DNA of 64,000 nt from positions 62,001 to 126,000 of the forward strand of contig NZ_FOGU01000004.1 in assembly GCF_900111315.1 (NCBI RefSeq). Reading direction: 5' to 3'. Origin of the DNA: Tranquillimonas rosea. GTDB taxonomy: Bacteria; Pseudomonadota; Alphaproteobacteria; Rhodobacterales; Rhodobacteraceae. The notes under the pieces are model-generated. The model made no database searches. It worked only from the letters and a program-made list of their open reading frames with translations, and was not told the origin of the DNA. Position numbers and translations under genes: made by a program. Shown here piece after piece: positions 26,696-36,218 of this stretch. The stretch's first letter is position 1. Each line of letters begins with the position of its first letter.

Positions 26696-27141
26696 CCGTC
26701 ACCCTCCGCATCGCCACGCAGGACGATTTCGAGCGGATCGACAGGATGTCGGCCGCTTATCGCGACGAGACCGGGCTCAGCCAGGATGCCGAGAGCCGCC
26801 GGGAGGCGCTGGCGACCCTGCTGGAGGGCACACCCCACGGGGTCGCCTACCTGATCGGCCCGCCGTCCTCGCCCGTGGGCTACCTGATGATCTCGTTCGG
26901 CTTCTCGCTGGCCGAGGGCGGTCTCGCCGGAACCGTGGACGAGATTTACGTCCGGCCCGCCGTGCGCCGCCGCCGCATGGGGTCCGAGGCGCTGGCCGCC
27001 CTGGCCAAGAGCCTGGCAAAGCACGACGTGTGCGCCCTGCACCTTCAGGTCCCGGCAGACGCCGGGCGGCTGATCGACCTCTTCACCCGGCAGGGCTTCA
27101 ACCCGCGCAACGGCACCAAGACGATGAGCCGCCGTCTCTGA
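26692..27141 (+). CDS. GNAT family N-acetyltransferase
   Basis: A 149-residue acetyltransferase with GTG start overlapping the previous stop (GTGA). The acetyl-CoA motif A is VDEIYVRPAVRRRRMGSEAL, and a C-terminal GF(N)xR element follows (FTRQGFNPRN). The substrate is unknown. Last gene of the peptidase/nucleoside hydrolase operon, and only 6 bp from the stop of the convergent CBS gene. Confidence 0.85.
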   Translation: MTVTLRIATQDDFERIDRMSAAYRDETGLSQDAESRREALATLLEGTPHGVAYLIGPPSSPVGYLMISFGFSLAEGGLAGTVDEIYVRPAVRRRRMGSEALAALAKSLAKHDVCALHLQVPADAGRLIDLFTRQGFNPRNGTKTMSRRL

Positions 27142-27147
27142 GGGCGG

Positions 27148-27687
27148 TCACAGCACCACGCCCAGCACGATCACCATCAGGATCGTGTAGAGCATCACGC
27201 CGCCGCCGATCAGCACCACGGGGAAGTTCCGCGTCAGCGTGGCACGGCCCATCTGCGTCGCCTGGTACATCAGGTCGGGCCAAGTGTACGAGACGAAGTC
27301 GCCCTGGGTGAACACCGCCTTGATGCGCCCGTCGGCATCAACGACCGGCAGGCGGCGGAAGCGCTCGTTCGACATGATCCGCAGCCAGTCGACCACGTCG
27401 TCATCCTCGTGTGCGAGGCGCGGCTCTCGTGTCATCACCTGTTCAAGCCGGGTGCTGCCGGCGTCGAGGGATCCGTTCACGACCTTGCGCATCACGTCGC
27501 GCTCGGTGACCACGCCGATCACCTTCTGATCGCCGTCCACCACCATCACCGAGCCGTAGTTCTTGTCACACATCGCGGCGACGGCCTCGGCAACCGTGGT
27601 GTCGGCGGCAAAGCTCAGCGGCCGGGGCTTGCTGGCGAATTCGGGGCGGTCCTTGATCCGGTTCCCCGCGCGGCGGTCCTCTGACAT
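27148..27687 (-). CDS. CBS-pair protein with C-terminal membrane anchor
   Basis: A 179-residue protein with two CBS domains in tandem (residues about 20-75 with VVDGDQKVIGVVTERDVMRK, and 85-135 with RFRRLPVVDADGRIKAVFT), which usually bind adenosine nucleotides. A single hydrophobic segment ends the chain (FPVVLIGGGVMLYTILMVIV), giving a tail anchor. ATG 27687 has GGGAGG upstream and is preferred to ATG 27711. Confidence 0.85.
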   Translation of the reverse strand: MSEDRRAGNRIKDRPEFASKPRPLSFAADTTVAEAVAAMCDKNYGSVMVVDGDQKVIGVVTERDVMRKVVNGSLDAGSTRLEQVMTREPRLAHEDDDVVDWLRIMSNERFRRLPVVDADGRIKAVFTQGDFVSYTWPDLMYQATQMGRATLTRNFPVVLIGGGVMLYTILMVIVLGVVL

Positions 27688-27827
27688 GCGCTTTCCTCCC
27701 TGGCTCTGCATGACCTTGCGTCAGGGACGATAGGGCACCGCGCGGGGCGGCCAGCGGGTCAAACCGCCGCAGGCGGGGCTGGCAATCGGCGGTGCCCGCG
27801 CCTAGCTGGAGGAGAAAGGAGGACGCC

Positions 27828-29258
27828 ATGCAGCTCCGCTTCGCCTTCGACAACAGCTATGCCCGCCTGCCCGACCGGTTCTACGCCCGGCAGGACCCGA
27901 CCCCGGTGGCGACGCCCGGCAAGATCGCCATCAACGCCGATCTCGCAGCCGAGCTGGGGCTCGACGCCGCCGCGCTCGACACGCCCGAGGGACTTGAGAT
28001 CCTGGCAGGCAGCCGCGTGCCCGAGGGCGCCGAGCCGCTCGCCCAGGCCTATGCCGGCCACCAGTTCGGTGGCTGGGTGCCGCAGCTGGGCGACGGCCGC
28101 GCCGTGCTGCTGGGCGAGATCGTCGACCGCACGGGCACCCGCCGCGACATCCAGCTCAAGGGGGCGGGCCGCACGCCGTTCAGCCGCATGGGCGACGGCC
28201 GCGCCTGGATCGGGCCGGTGCTGCGCGAATACATCGTGTCCGAGGCGATGCATGCGCTCGGCGTGCCGACGACCCGCGCGCTGGCCGCCGTGACGACCGG
28301 CGAGACCGTACTGCGCGAAGCCCCCCTGCCCGGCGCCGTCCTGACCCGCGTCGCTCGGAGCCATATCCGCGTCGGCACCTTCCAATACTTCGCCGCGCGC
28401 GAGGATACCGAGGCGCTGCAGGCACTGACCGACCACGCCATCGCCCGCCACTATCCCGAGGCCGCCGGGCCGCTCGACCTGCTGGACGCCGTGGTCGCGG
28501 CGCAGGCGCGGCTGGTGGCGCACTGGCTGGGCGTGGGCTTCATCCACGGCGTGATGAACACCGACAACGTCTCGATCGCCGGCGAGACGATCGATTACGG
28601 CCCCTGCGCCTTCCTCGACACCTACCATCCCGAGACGGTGTTTTCGTCCATCGACCAGTTCGGGCGCTACGCCTACAGCCGCCAGCCGGACATCGCGGTC
28701 TGGAACCTGGCGCAATTCGCCACATGCCTGCTGCCACTGATGGGCGAGGACCGCGACGCGGCGGTGGAGCATGCGACCGAGTCGGTCCACCGCTTCCCCG
28801 AGCTGTTCCGCGCGGCGTGGCTGGACGTATTCCGCCCGAAGATCGGCCTGACATCGGCCGAGGACGGCGATGCCGACCTGATCCACGGGCTGCTCGACCG
28901 GATGGCGGCGGGCCGCGCCGATTTCACCAACGCGTTCCGCGGCCTGGCCGACGGCACCGCCGCCGATGCCTTCGAGGCACCGGAGGCGCTCGACGCCTGG
29001 CAGGCGGACTGGGAGGCACGTCTCGCCCGCGACCCCGCCGGCCCCGAGGCGCGCCGCGCGGTCATGGAGGCCGCCAACCCCGCCGTGATCCCCCGCAACC
29101 ACCGCATCGAACATGCGACCGCCGCGGCGGTCGACGGCGATTTAGGCCCCTTCGAGCGGCTGCGCACCGCGCTCGCCACGCCGTTCGCGCCCGACGCCGA
29201 CCTTTCCCGACCGCCGGCCCCGGACGAGGCGGTGCGGCGGACCTTCTGCGGGACCTGA
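27828..29258 (+). CDS. selO: SelO-type protein adenylyltransferase (YdiU/UPF0061)
   Basis: A 476-residue pseudokinase-fold enzyme of the SelO family, which transfers AMP to protein hydroxyls. Family motifs are [49 protein letters not shown] and [11 protein letters not shown]. The C-terminus FCGT has Cys where some members have selenocysteine. ATG 27828 has GGAGG upstream; the frame opens earlier at 27792 but the conserved N-terminus starts here. It is followed by repeat copy C at a convergent junction. Confidence 0.93.
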   Translation: MQLRFAFDNSYARLPDRFYARQDPTPVATPGKIAINADLAAELGLDAAALDTPEGLEILAGSRVPEGAEPLAQAYAGHQFGGWVPQLGDGRAVLLGEIVDRTGTRRDIQLKGAGRTPFSRMGDGRAWIGPVLREYIVSEAMHALGVPTTRALAAVTTGETVLREAPLPGAVLTRVARSHIRVGTFQYFAAREDTEALQALTDHAIARHYPEAAGPLDLLDAVVAAQARLVAHWLGVGFIHGVMNTDNVSIAGETIDYGPCAFLDTYHPETVFSSIDQFGRYAYSRQPDIAVWNLAQFATCLLPLMGEDRDAAVEHATESVHRFPELFRAAWLDVFRPKIGLTSAEDGDADLIHGLLDRMAAGRADFTNAFRGLADGTAADAFEAPEALDAWQADWEARLARDPAGPEARRAVMEAANPAVIPRNHRIEHATAAAVDGDLGPFERLRTALATPFAPDADLSRPPAPDEAVRRTFCGT

Positions 29259-29338
29259 GGGCGCGTTTGGCGGCTTCCTGAAATTGGCGCGCCTTCGGCG
29301 CGACTTGATCATGGCCGCGCCATCCGGCGCGGCGCCTT

Positions 29339-29371
29339 GCCTCCGGCGGGGATATTCTGGGGCAGAAGAAG
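29339..29371 (+). repeat. Intergenic repeat, copy C
   Basis: Reads GCCTCCGGCGGGGATATTC, then GGGGCAGAAGAAG, closely matching copy A. Preceded by hairpins GCGCGCCTTCGGCGCG and CCGCGCCATCCGGCGCGG. It lies after the selO stop and before the convergent DUF3179 gene. Confidence 0.78.
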
Positions 29372-29404
29372 GGGCGGTCGTTGGGTGGGGACGATGACCG
29401 TGGG

Positions 29405-30370
29405 TCAGTCGCCCAGCATCCAGGTGCCGTCCGGGTGGAAGGCGTGGAAGGCGAAGGCGAACATCACGTCGTGGGGGACGTCCTGGCCTTGCGCATCGCG
29501 GACCCGCACGGCGCCGATGTCGCGGCCGTCGGCGATGCGGGCGCTGTCGAGGGCCGAGGCGAGGCCCGCGGACCAGGTCAGGGTGACGCCCGCCTCGGTG
29601 AGCGGCGTCTCGGCCGACAGGCGCGACAGGGGCCAGGCCATGGTGCCGACCCGCACCACGCGGGCGAGCGGCGCGATGCCGTGGGGCGGCGGCGTGCCGT
29701 CGTAGAGGAACGGGCGCGCGGCGGTGTCGTAGCCGCGATAGGGATTGCGGCCGTAGCGTCGGGGCCAGTCGGGCTCGTCCATCACGAGGCCGTCCGGATT
29801 GCGCGCGCGGAACGTTTCCCAGCTTTCCATCCAGGTGGGGACCGGGTGCAGCGCCTGTCCGGTCATGGCACCGACGATGCCGCGTCCCGTCGCCTGCTGC
29901 CACCAGCTCTGTGTTTCGCGGTCGTACATCACCATGTCGGAATGGCGCAGCTTGCCGGTGACCCCGAAGGTCAGCGTCCGCCCGTCGACGCGGCGGTCGA
30001 AGGTGGGGAAGGAATTGCAGAGCGGGCAGAAGGTGACCGCGACCGGCACGCCGCCCGCCGTGTCGTTCACGATTTCATGCCAGGTGAGGTAGCGGACCGG
30101 GTAGGCGCGGGGCGCGGCGCCGTCGATCTCGACCGCGATCACGGGCTCGCGCGGGGCGAGCCGGGTCTCGTCCGCGACCGGATGCATCCGCGGCGCGGTG
30201 AGCGCGGGAATCCCGTCCTTGCCGGGGCCGCCGGAGCGGATCTCGGCCCAATTGTCGACACTGGTGCGGGAGAAGTCCGTCCCGGGCCATTCGTGGCGCC
30301 AGAACGACGGATCGGCGGACGCGGCGCCGGCGGCAAGCGCCACGAGCGCGGCGAGACAGATGCGGATCAT
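29405..30370 (-). CDS. DUF3179 domain-containing exported protein
   Basis: A 321-residue protein with a Sec signal peptide (IRICLAALVALAAGAASA). The DUF3179 hallmark TFCPLCNSFPTFDR lies near residue 115, together with LTWHEIVND and SWWQQATGRGIVG. The two Cys of CPLC and nearby His suggest metal or redox chemistry, but the family has no firm function. Located in the periplasm by its signal. Monocistronic by spacing: convergent to selO and 86 bp from the cyclophilin genes. Confidence 0.85.
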   Translation of the reverse strand: MIRICLAALVALAAGAASADPSFWRHEWPGTDFSRTSVDNWAEIRSGGPGKDGIPALTAPRMHPVADETRLAPREPVIAVEIDGAAPRAYPVRYLTWHEIVNDTAGGVPVAVTFCPLCNSFPTFDRRVDGRTLTFGVTGKLRHSDMVMYDRETQSWWQQATGRGIVGAMTGQALHPVPTWMESWETFRARNPDGLVMDEPDWPRRYGRNPYRGYDTAARPFLYDGTPPPHGIAPLARVVRVGTMAWPLSRLSAETPLTEAGVTLTWSAGLASALDSARIADGRDIGAVRVRDAQGQDVPHDVMFAFAFHAFHPDGTWMLGD

Positions 30371-30456
30371 GGGCCCTCCTCCCCCTTTTCCCGAGAGCGA
30401 GGATGCCCGCAGTAGGCGGGGCCGGGAAGCCCCGCCTACGGCAATGTGACCCTGCG

Positions 30457-31002
30457 TCAGTCGGTGACGCGCACCGCCTCGATCACGTCGGGGCGGCCGG
30501 TGACGGCGCCGTTGCGGCCCTCGCCGCGCTTGATCGCGTCGACCACGTCCATGCCGTCGGTCACCTCGCCCACCACGGTGTAGCCGCCGTTCAGGTGCGG
30601 CGCGGGGGCGAACATGATGAAGAACTGGCTGTTGGCCGAATCCGGGTCGGACGAGCGGGCCATGCCGATGGTGCCACGCTCGAACGGGCGGTCGGAGAAC
30701 TCGGCCTCGAGATCGGGCCGGTCCGAGCCGCCGGTCCCGGCGCGCGAGAGATCGGAGCCGAGCTTGCCGTTCGAGACGTCGCCGGTCTGGGCCATGAAGC
30801 CCTCGATCACCCGGTGGAACACGACGTCGTCGTAGGCGCCCTCGCGCGCCAGGCTGGTGATCCGGTCGACGTGGTTCGGGGCGACGTCCTCGAAGAGGTC
30901 GATGGCGATTGTGCCCTCGGCCTCGCCGGCGACGTCGATCTCGATCCCGGTAGCGGCGGCGGGGCCGGCGGCGAGCGCCAGCAGAAGGGCGAGCTTACGC
31001 AT
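30457..31002 (-). CDS. Exported cyclophilin-type peptidyl-prolyl isomerase
   Basis: A 181-residue cyclophilin with a signal peptide (LALLLALAAGPAAA), so periplasmic. The core is present: VVFHRVIEGFMAQTGD, catalytic Arg in FHRV, NSQFFIMFAP. It catalyses cis-trans isomerisation of X-Pro bonds. Its start overlaps the end of the cytosolic paralogue by 8 bp; the two are the product of a tandem duplication followed by acquisition or loss of the signal. Confidence 0.9.
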   Translation of the reverse strand: MRKLALLLALAAGPAAATGIEIDVAGEAEGTIAIDLFEDVAPNHVDRITSLAREGAYDDVVFHRVIEGFMAQTGDVSNGKLGSDLSRAGTGGSDRPDLEAEFSDRPFERGTIGMARSSDPDSANSQFFIMFAPAPHLNGGYTVVGEVTDGMDVVDAIKRGEGRNGAVTGRPDVIEAVRVTD

Positions 31003-31501
31003 CGGCGGCCACCTTCACGCTGAGCATGCGGTCGGGCTTTTCCGGCGGCTCGCCCCGGGTCAGCGCGTCGACATGCTCCATCCCCGAGATCACCCGGCCG
31101 TAGACGGTGTACTGGCCGTTGAGGAAGTGGTTGTCCTTGAAGTTGATGAAGAACTGCGAATTGGCCGAGTTCGGGTTCTGGCTGCGGGCGGCGCCGAGCG
31201 TGCCGCGATCGTGCGGCACCTTCGAGAACTCGGCGGGCAGGTTCGGCATGTCCGAGCCGCCGGTGCCGGCCATGCGCAGGTCGAACCCGTCCTCGAAGTC
31301 GCCGTGCGCGACATCGCCGGTCTGGGCCATGAAGCCCTCGATCACGCGGTGGAAGACGACGTTGTCGTAGTCGCCGCGACGGGCGAGCGTCTTCATCCGC
31401 TCGGCGTGTTCGTGGGCGATCTTGGGCATCAGCTCGATCGTGACGGGGCCGTCCTTGAGCTCGATGATGATTGTGTTCTCGGGATCGGTGATCTCGGCCA
31501 T
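30995..31501 (-). CDS. Cytosolic cyclophilin-type peptidyl-prolyl isomerase
   Basis: A 168-residue cyclophilin without signal peptide, starting MAEITDPENTIIIELKDG. Core motifs VVFHRVIEGFMAQTGDVAHG and NSQFFINFKDNHFLNGQYT are intact, with the catalytic Arg in FHRV. The next gene downstream is its exported paralogue, overlapping by 8 bp. Divergent from pgk. Confidence 0.92.
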   Translation of the reverse strand: MAEITDPENTIIIELKDGPVTIELMPKIAHEHAERMKTLARRGDYDNVVFHRVIEGFMAQTGDVAHGDFEDGFDLRMAGTGGSDMPNLPAEFSKVPHDRGTLGAARSQNPNSANSQFFINFKDNHFLNGQYTVYGRVISGMEHVDALTRGEPPEKPDRMLSVKVAADA

Positions 31502-31655
31502 GCGGCCCTCCTTGGCGGGAAATGCGTCCGGCGCGGACCCTAGCGGCGCCACGGAGCGAGGGAAAGGGCCGCCGCGCGGGGCGCTGTCCGGTTGACGGCA
31601 GGGCGCCGATCGGGTCTTCACAGGGGCAGACGCCGCCGCAACAAGGAGCCCCCTC

Positions 31656-32855
31656 ATGCCCTGGAAAACGCTCGACGAGATGGAGCTCGACGGAAAGACC
31701 GTGCTGGTCCGCGTCGACATCAACGTTCCCGTCGAGGACGGGAAGGTCACCGATCCCACCCGGATCGAGAAGATCGTGCCGACGGTGACGGACATCCTCG
31801 AGGCGGGCGGCAAGCCGGTTCTCGTGGCGCATTTCGGCCGGCCCAAGGGCAAGGTCGTCCCCGAGATGTCGCTCAAGGTGACGGTGCCGGCGCTGGAAGC
31901 GGCGCTGGGGCGCGAGGTGGTCTTCGTGGGCGACAGCGGCAAGACCAACAAGCAGGCCGTGGCCGAGATGAAGCCGGGACAGGTTCTTCTGCTGGAGAAC
32001 ATGCGCTTCGATCCCGGCGAGGAGGCGAATGACGGCCGGCTGGCGGCCGAGCTGGCCGCGCTGGCGGATGTGTACTGCAACGACGCCTTCTCGGCGGCGC
32101 ACCGGGCGCATGCCTCGACCGAGGCGGTGGCGCAGCTGCTGCCGAACTGCGCCGGCCGGCTGATGGAGGCCGAGTTGAAGGCGCTGGAGGCGGCGCTGAG
32201 CGATCCCAAGCGGCCCGTTGCGGCGGTGGTCGGGGGCGCCAAGGTGTCGACCAAGCTGGACCTGCTGTCGAACCTCCTGCGCAAGGTGGATTACCTGGTG
32301 ATCGGCGGCGGCATGGCGAACACGTTCCTGGCGGCCAAGGGGATCGACGTGGGCACGTCGCTGGCCGAGCACGACCTGGCCGATACCGCGCGCGAGGTGA
32401 TGTCGGCGGCCGAGGAGGTGTCCTGCGAGATCGTGCTGCCGGTCGACATCGTCGTCGCCCGCGCCTTCGAGGCGGGCGCCGAGAGCGAGACGGTGGCAGC
32501 CGAGGCCTGCCCGTCGGACGCGATGATCCTCGACGCCGGCCCCGACAGCGTGGCGCGGATCGGCGACATCTTCGGGAAGTGCGAGACGCTGATCTGGAAC
32601 GGCCCCCTGGGCGCGTTCGAGATCCCGCCCTTCGACACCGCCACAAACGCCGCCGCACAGAAGGCGGCCGAGCTGACCGAGGCGGGCGAGCTGATCTCGG
32701 TCGCGGGCGGCGGCGACACCGTGTCGGCGCTGAACCGCGCCGGGGTGGCCGACAAGTTCTCGTACATCTCGACCGCCGGCGGCGCGTTCCTGGAATGGAT
32801 GGAGGGCAAGACCCTGCCCGGCGTCGCGGCGCTGCGCACCGGCTCGCAGGACTGA
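31656..32855 (+). CDS. pgk: Phosphoglycerate kinase
   Basis: A 399-residue glycolytic/gluconeogenic enzyme that interconverts 1,3-bisphosphoglycerate and 3-phosphoglycerate with ADP/ATP. Signature [16 protein letters not shown] at the N-terminus, substrate residues in HFGRPKGK, the hinge region [10 protein letters not shown], and the C-terminal phosphate loop [14 protein letters not shown]. Full length. The class I aldolase gene follows 182 bp downstream on the same strand, giving a small central-carbon cluster. Confidence 0.96.
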   Translation: MPWKTLDEMELDGKTVLVRVDINVPVEDGKVTDPTRIEKIVPTVTDILEAGGKPVLVAHFGRPKGKVVPEMSLKVTVPALEAALGREVVFVGDSGKTNKQAVAEMKPGQVLLLENMRFDPGEEANDGRLAAELAALADVYCNDAFSAAHRAHASTEAVAQLLPNCAGRLMEAELKALEAALSDPKRPVAAVVGGAKVSTKLDLLSNLLRKVDYLVIGGGMANTFLAAKGIDVGTSLAEHDLADTAREVMSAAEEVSCEIVLPVDIVVARAFEAGAESETVAAEACPSDAMILDAGPDSVARIGDIFGKCETLIWNGPLGAFEIPPFDTATNAAAQKAAELTEAGELISVAGGGDTVSALNRAGVADKFSYISTAGGAFLEWMEGKTLPGVAALRTGSQD

Positions 32856-33037
32856 CGCGGAAAGCGGTGCGGGCGGCGTCTTCCCCCGCCCGCTCAAGGA
32901 CTTGGCCGCCGAAGCTGGGCGGATCGGTGCCGGTGCCGGGAAATGCGGTCTCCGTTAGCGCCACCGGCGTTGCGCGGCGCGGCGACGGCACTTAAGCCTT
33001 GGCCGCAGTTCACCGAAGCACCAGGAAGGACCCGCCG

Positions 33038-33967
33038 ATGAAGGCCTCCCGCGAAGTCAAACGCATCCTCTCGAACTACGAGGGGGAAACGCCCGGCGTG
33101 AAGGGCAAGCTGTGCCAGATGCTGATGCACGGCAAGCTCAAGGGCACCGGCAAGATGATCATCCTGCCGGTGGACCAGGGCTTCGAGCACGGGCCCGCGC
33201 GCTCCTTCGCGCCGAACCCGCCGGCCTATGATCCGCACTACCATTACCAGCTGGCGATCGACGCGGGTCTGAACGCCTATGCCGCGCCTCTGGGGCCGCT
33301 GGAGGCGGGCGCCGACACCTTCGCCGGGCAGATCCCGACGATCCTGAAAGCGAACTCGGCCAACTCGCTGATGTCGGACACCGCCGGCAAGGACCAGGCG
33401 ATCACCGCCAGCGTCGACGACGCGCTGCGGCTCGGCTGCACCGCGATCGGCTTTACCATCTATCCCGGCTCGGACATGGCGCTGGGGATGTTCGAAGAGA
33501 TCGTCGAGATGCGCAAGGAGGCCGCCGCCAAGGGCCTGCCGACCGTGATCTGGTCCTATCCCCGCGGCGAAGCGATCTCGAAGGACGGCGAGACGGCAGT
33601 GGATATCGGCGCCTATGCCGCGCATATCGCCGCGCTGCTCGGCGCACATATCATCAAGGTGAAGCTGTCTACCGACCACCTGGAGCAGAAGGAGGCCAAG
33701 AAGGTCTTCGAGGAGCAGGACATCGACATCTCGAGCCAGTCGGCGCGGGTGCGAGAATGCGTGCGCTCGGCCTTCAACGGACGCCGGCTGATCGTGTTCT
33801 CGGGCGGCTCGAAGAAGGCCTCGGACGGAGTCTACGACGATGCCCGCGCGATCCGCGACGGCGGCGGCAACGGCTCGATCATCGGCCGCAACACCTTTCA
33901 GCGGGACCGCGACGAGGCGCTGTTGATGCTCGACAAGCTGGTGTCGATCTACAAGGGCCAGGAGTGA
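33038..33967 (+). CDS. Class I fructose-bisphosphate aldolase (DhnA/FbaB type)
   Basis: A 309-residue Schiff-base aldolase of the archaeal/DhnA type. Visible are ILPVDQGFEHGPARSFA at the N-terminus and the Lys in HIIKVKLST, the likely Schiff-base residue. Phosphate-binding segments FSGGSKKASDG and GSIIGRNTF are at the C-terminus. ATG 33038 has AGGAAGGA upstream. It cleaves fructose-1,6-bisphosphate into two triose phosphates and works with pgk in the same region. Confidence 0.9.
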   Translation: MKASREVKRILSNYEGETPGVKGKLCQMLMHGKLKGTGKMIILPVDQGFEHGPARSFAPNPPAYDPHYHYQLAIDAGLNAYAAPLGPLEAGADTFAGQIPTILKANSANSLMSDTAGKDQAITASVDDALRLGCTAIGFTIYPGSDMALGMFEEIVEMRKEAAAKGLPTVIWSYPRGEAISKDGETAVDIGAYAAHIAALLGAHIIKVKLSTDHLEQKEAKKVFEEQDIDISSQSARVRECVRSAFNGRRLIVFSGGSKKASDGVYDDARAIRDGGGNGSIIGRNTFQRDRDEALLMLDKLVSIYKGQE

Positions 33968-34071
33968 GCCACGCGGCGCGGGCCTGACGGCCCGCATGCC
34001 ATTTCCGGCGCGCCCCTTCGGGGGCGTGCCGGCGTTGGGGGGCGCTGCCCCCCGTCCGCCCGTTGGGCGGA

Positions 34072-34101
34072 CTCCCCCGGGATATTTCAGGAACCGAAGA
34101 G
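34072..34101 (+). repeat. Intergenic repeat, copy D (divergent)
   Basis: Reads CTCCCCCGGGATATTTCAGG then AACCGAAGAG, a diverged version of copies A-C with the same hairpin, GATATTT core and purine-rich tail. It is preceded by hairpins GCGCCCCTTCGGGGGCG and GGGGGGCGCTGCCCCCC. It sits between the aldolase gene and the convergent acyl-CoA dehydrogenase gene. Confidence 0.6.
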
Positions 34102-34106
34102 GCGGG

Positions 34107-35714
34107 TCAGGCCGGCGGCGCGAGGCGGGCGAGGAGGCTGTCCGTCGAGAGGCCGGTGACGGTGCCGGGCGTGAGCGGGCGGTGGGTCAGGCGCGCGCGG
34201 ACGTAGCTGTCGGCGATGTCGGGGGTGTCGGGCGCTAGGATCGCTGCGGCGAGGAGATGGGCGGTCTCTTCGGCGAAGGCGCGGGCGGCGGCCTCGTCCG
34301 GGCCGTCGCGCCAGCGGTCGCGGTAGGCCGCGAGGGCGGCATCGTAGGCCCGGCTGGCGCCGGCGGGAGCGGCCAGTTCGCGCTCGAGCGCGGCGCGGGC
34401 GTCGGGATCGCGCGACAGCGTGCGCAGGATGTCGAGGCAGATGACGTTGCCCGAGCCTTCCCAGATGCCGTTCAGCGGCGCCTCGCGGTAGAGCATGGGC
34501 AGCGGCGTGTCGGCGACGTATCCCATGCCGCCCAGCACCTCCATCGCCTCGGCGATCACGGTGGGGCAGCGCTTGTTCGACAGGTATTTCGCCAGCGCCA
34601 CGGCGATCCGGGCGAAGGGACGCTCGGCGGGGTCGTCGAAGGCGCGGGCGGTGCGGAAGGCCAGCGCCGCCGCGCCCTCGAGATCGAGTGCGAGGTCGGC
34701 CAGCACGCTGCGCATCAACGGCTGGTCCACCAGCCGGCGCTGGAAGGCGCGGCGGCCCGAGACCCAGCGCATGGCCTCAGCCAGCGCGGCGCGCATCAGG
34801 CCCGCGGGCGCCATCGCGGTGTCGAGGCGGGTGTGGTGGACCATCTCGATGATCGTGCGCACGCCCGCGCCCTCGTCGCCCAGGCGGTGGGCCACGGCGC
34901 CGTGATACTCGATCTCGGCGGAAGCGTTGGCGCGGTTGCCGAGCTTGTCCTTGAGCCGCATCAGGTGGATCGCGTTGCGCCCCTCCTCGAGCCAGCGGGG
35001 CACCAGGAAACAGGTCAGACCGCCCGGCGCCTGCGCCAGCGTCAGGAAGCCGTCGGACATCGGAGCGGAGCAGAACCACTTGTGCCCGGTCAGGCGATAG
35101 GCGCCGTCGGCGGGTTCGGCCCGCGTGGTGTTGGCGCGCACGTCCGAGCCGCCCTGCTTTTCGGTCATCGCCATGCCGAGCGTCGCCGCGGTCTTCTCGG
35201 CCACCGGCGCCACCGCGGGATCGTAGGCCGCCGCCGTGAGCCGCGGGCGCCAGAGCGCGGCGAGGCCGGGATCGGCCTCGAGGGCGGGCACTGAGGCGTA
35301 GGTCATCGTCATCGGGCAGCAGGTGCCCGGCTCGACCTGGCTGTGCAGGTAGACCATCGCGGCGTGGGTGGCGTGCCCGCCCGCCGCGCCGCGCCACGGC
35401 AGCGCGGCGTATCCCGCCCCGAGGCCCAGCCGCAGCAGGCTGTGGTAGCCGGCGGGAAAGCGCACCTCGTCGAGCCGCCGCCCGCCCCGGTCGAAGGTCT
35501 TCAGCTCGGGGCCCGTCCTCTCGGCCTCGCGCGCGGCCTCGGCCATCTGCGCGGTGCCGAGCGCGCGGGCATGGGCGGAGAGCAGGCCCGCTTCCGCGCC
35601 GGCGGCACCGGCGGCGGCGCGCAGGATCGGGTCTTCGGCCCAGAGATCGCGGTCGCCGGGCTCGTCGGGCTGGTTCTCGACCTCGTGGGTCGGCAGGCGG
35701 TCCCGCGGAAGCAT
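34107..35714 (-). CDS. AidB-like acyl-CoA dehydrogenase
   Basis: A 535-residue flavoprotein of the acyl-CoA dehydrogenase superfamily, AidB branch. It has the length of E. coli AidB, GMAMTEKQGGSDVRANTT, the FAD-binding LTGHKWFCSAPMSDGFL, VIAEAMEVLGGMGYV, and IWEGSGNVICLDILR with the Glu of the catalytic region. AidB proteins bind DNA and protect against alkylation, though isovaleryl-CoA dehydrogenase activity is also reported. Downstream end is at repeat copy D. Divergent from the ftsB-like gene. Confidence 0.87.
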   Translation of the reverse strand: MLPRDRLPTHEVENQPDEPGDRDLWAEDPILRAAAGAAGAEAGLLSAHARALGTAQMAEAAREAERTGPELKTFDRGGRRLDEVRFPAGYHSLLRLGLGAGYAALPWRGAAGGHATHAAMVYLHSQVEPGTCCPMTMTYASVPALEADPGLAALWRPRLTAAAYDPAVAPVAEKTAATLGMAMTEKQGGSDVRANTTRAEPADGAYRLTGHKWFCSAPMSDGFLTLAQAPGGLTCFLVPRWLEEGRNAIHLMRLKDKLGNRANASAEIEYHGAVAHRLGDEGAGVRTIIEMVHHTRLDTAMAPAGLMRAALAEAMRWVSGRRAFQRRLVDQPLMRSVLADLALDLEGAAALAFRTARAFDDPAERPFARIAVALAKYLSNKRCPTVIAEAMEVLGGMGYVADTPLPMLYREAPLNGIWEGSGNVICLDILRTLSRDPDARAALERELAAPAGASRAYDAALAAYRDRWRDGPDEAAARAFAEETAHLLAAAILAPDTPDIADSYVRARLTHRPLTPGTVTGLSTDSLLARLAPPA

Positions 35715-35847
35715 GGGGCGAGGCTAGCGCGGCGGGCGGGCGGCTGGAAAGCCCGTGCGTGGCGTCACTTGGCGATTCACAAGCGCCCGCGGGTGTGGCA
35801 TCATACCGCCACAGCCGCGCGGAAAGACGCGGCCCGAGAGGCAGAGC

Positions 35848-36150
35848 ATGACCAAGTCCACAGGCCGTCCCGCGATCGGCACCGTCATCTATTTTGCGCT
35901 GGCCTTCGTGCTGGGCATGTATTTCACCTATGCCAGCGTGCAGGGCAATTACGGGCTGTTCCGCCGCATCCAGATCGAGGCCGAGATCGACGCGCTCTCG
36001 GCCGACCTCGCGCGGCTGGAAGGCGAGGTCGCCGTCCTGCAGAACAAGACGCGGCGGCTGTCGGACGCCTACCTGGACCTCGACCTGCTGGACGAGCAGG
36101 TGCGCGACGTGCTCGGCATGGTGCGCTCGGACGAGGTCGTGCTGCGCTGA
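35848..36150 (+). CDS. FtsB/DivIC-like septum formation initiator
   Basis: A 100-residue bitopic protein: one membrane helix at about residues 10-30 (GTVIYFALAFVLGMYFTYAS), then a coiled coil (residues 38-75, DALSADLARLEGEVAVLQNK). This is the FtsB/DivIC organisation of the FtsQLB divisome subcomplex. ATG 35848 is the only sensible start. In many alphaproteobacteria this gene precedes the pdhA-pdhB-pdhC operon; here a degenerate E1 pair follows after 68 bp. Confidence 0.85.
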   Translation: MTKSTGRPAIGTVIYFALAFVLGMYFTYASVQGNYGLFRRIQIEAEIDALSADLARLEGEVAVLQNKTRRLSDAYLDLDLLDEQVRDVLGMVRSDEVVLR

Positions 36151-36218
36151 GCCTTCCCATCGTTCCCGGGATGTGGGACGCTACCCCTCCACGGGAGCGG
36201 ACCGGGGAGGACACGATC

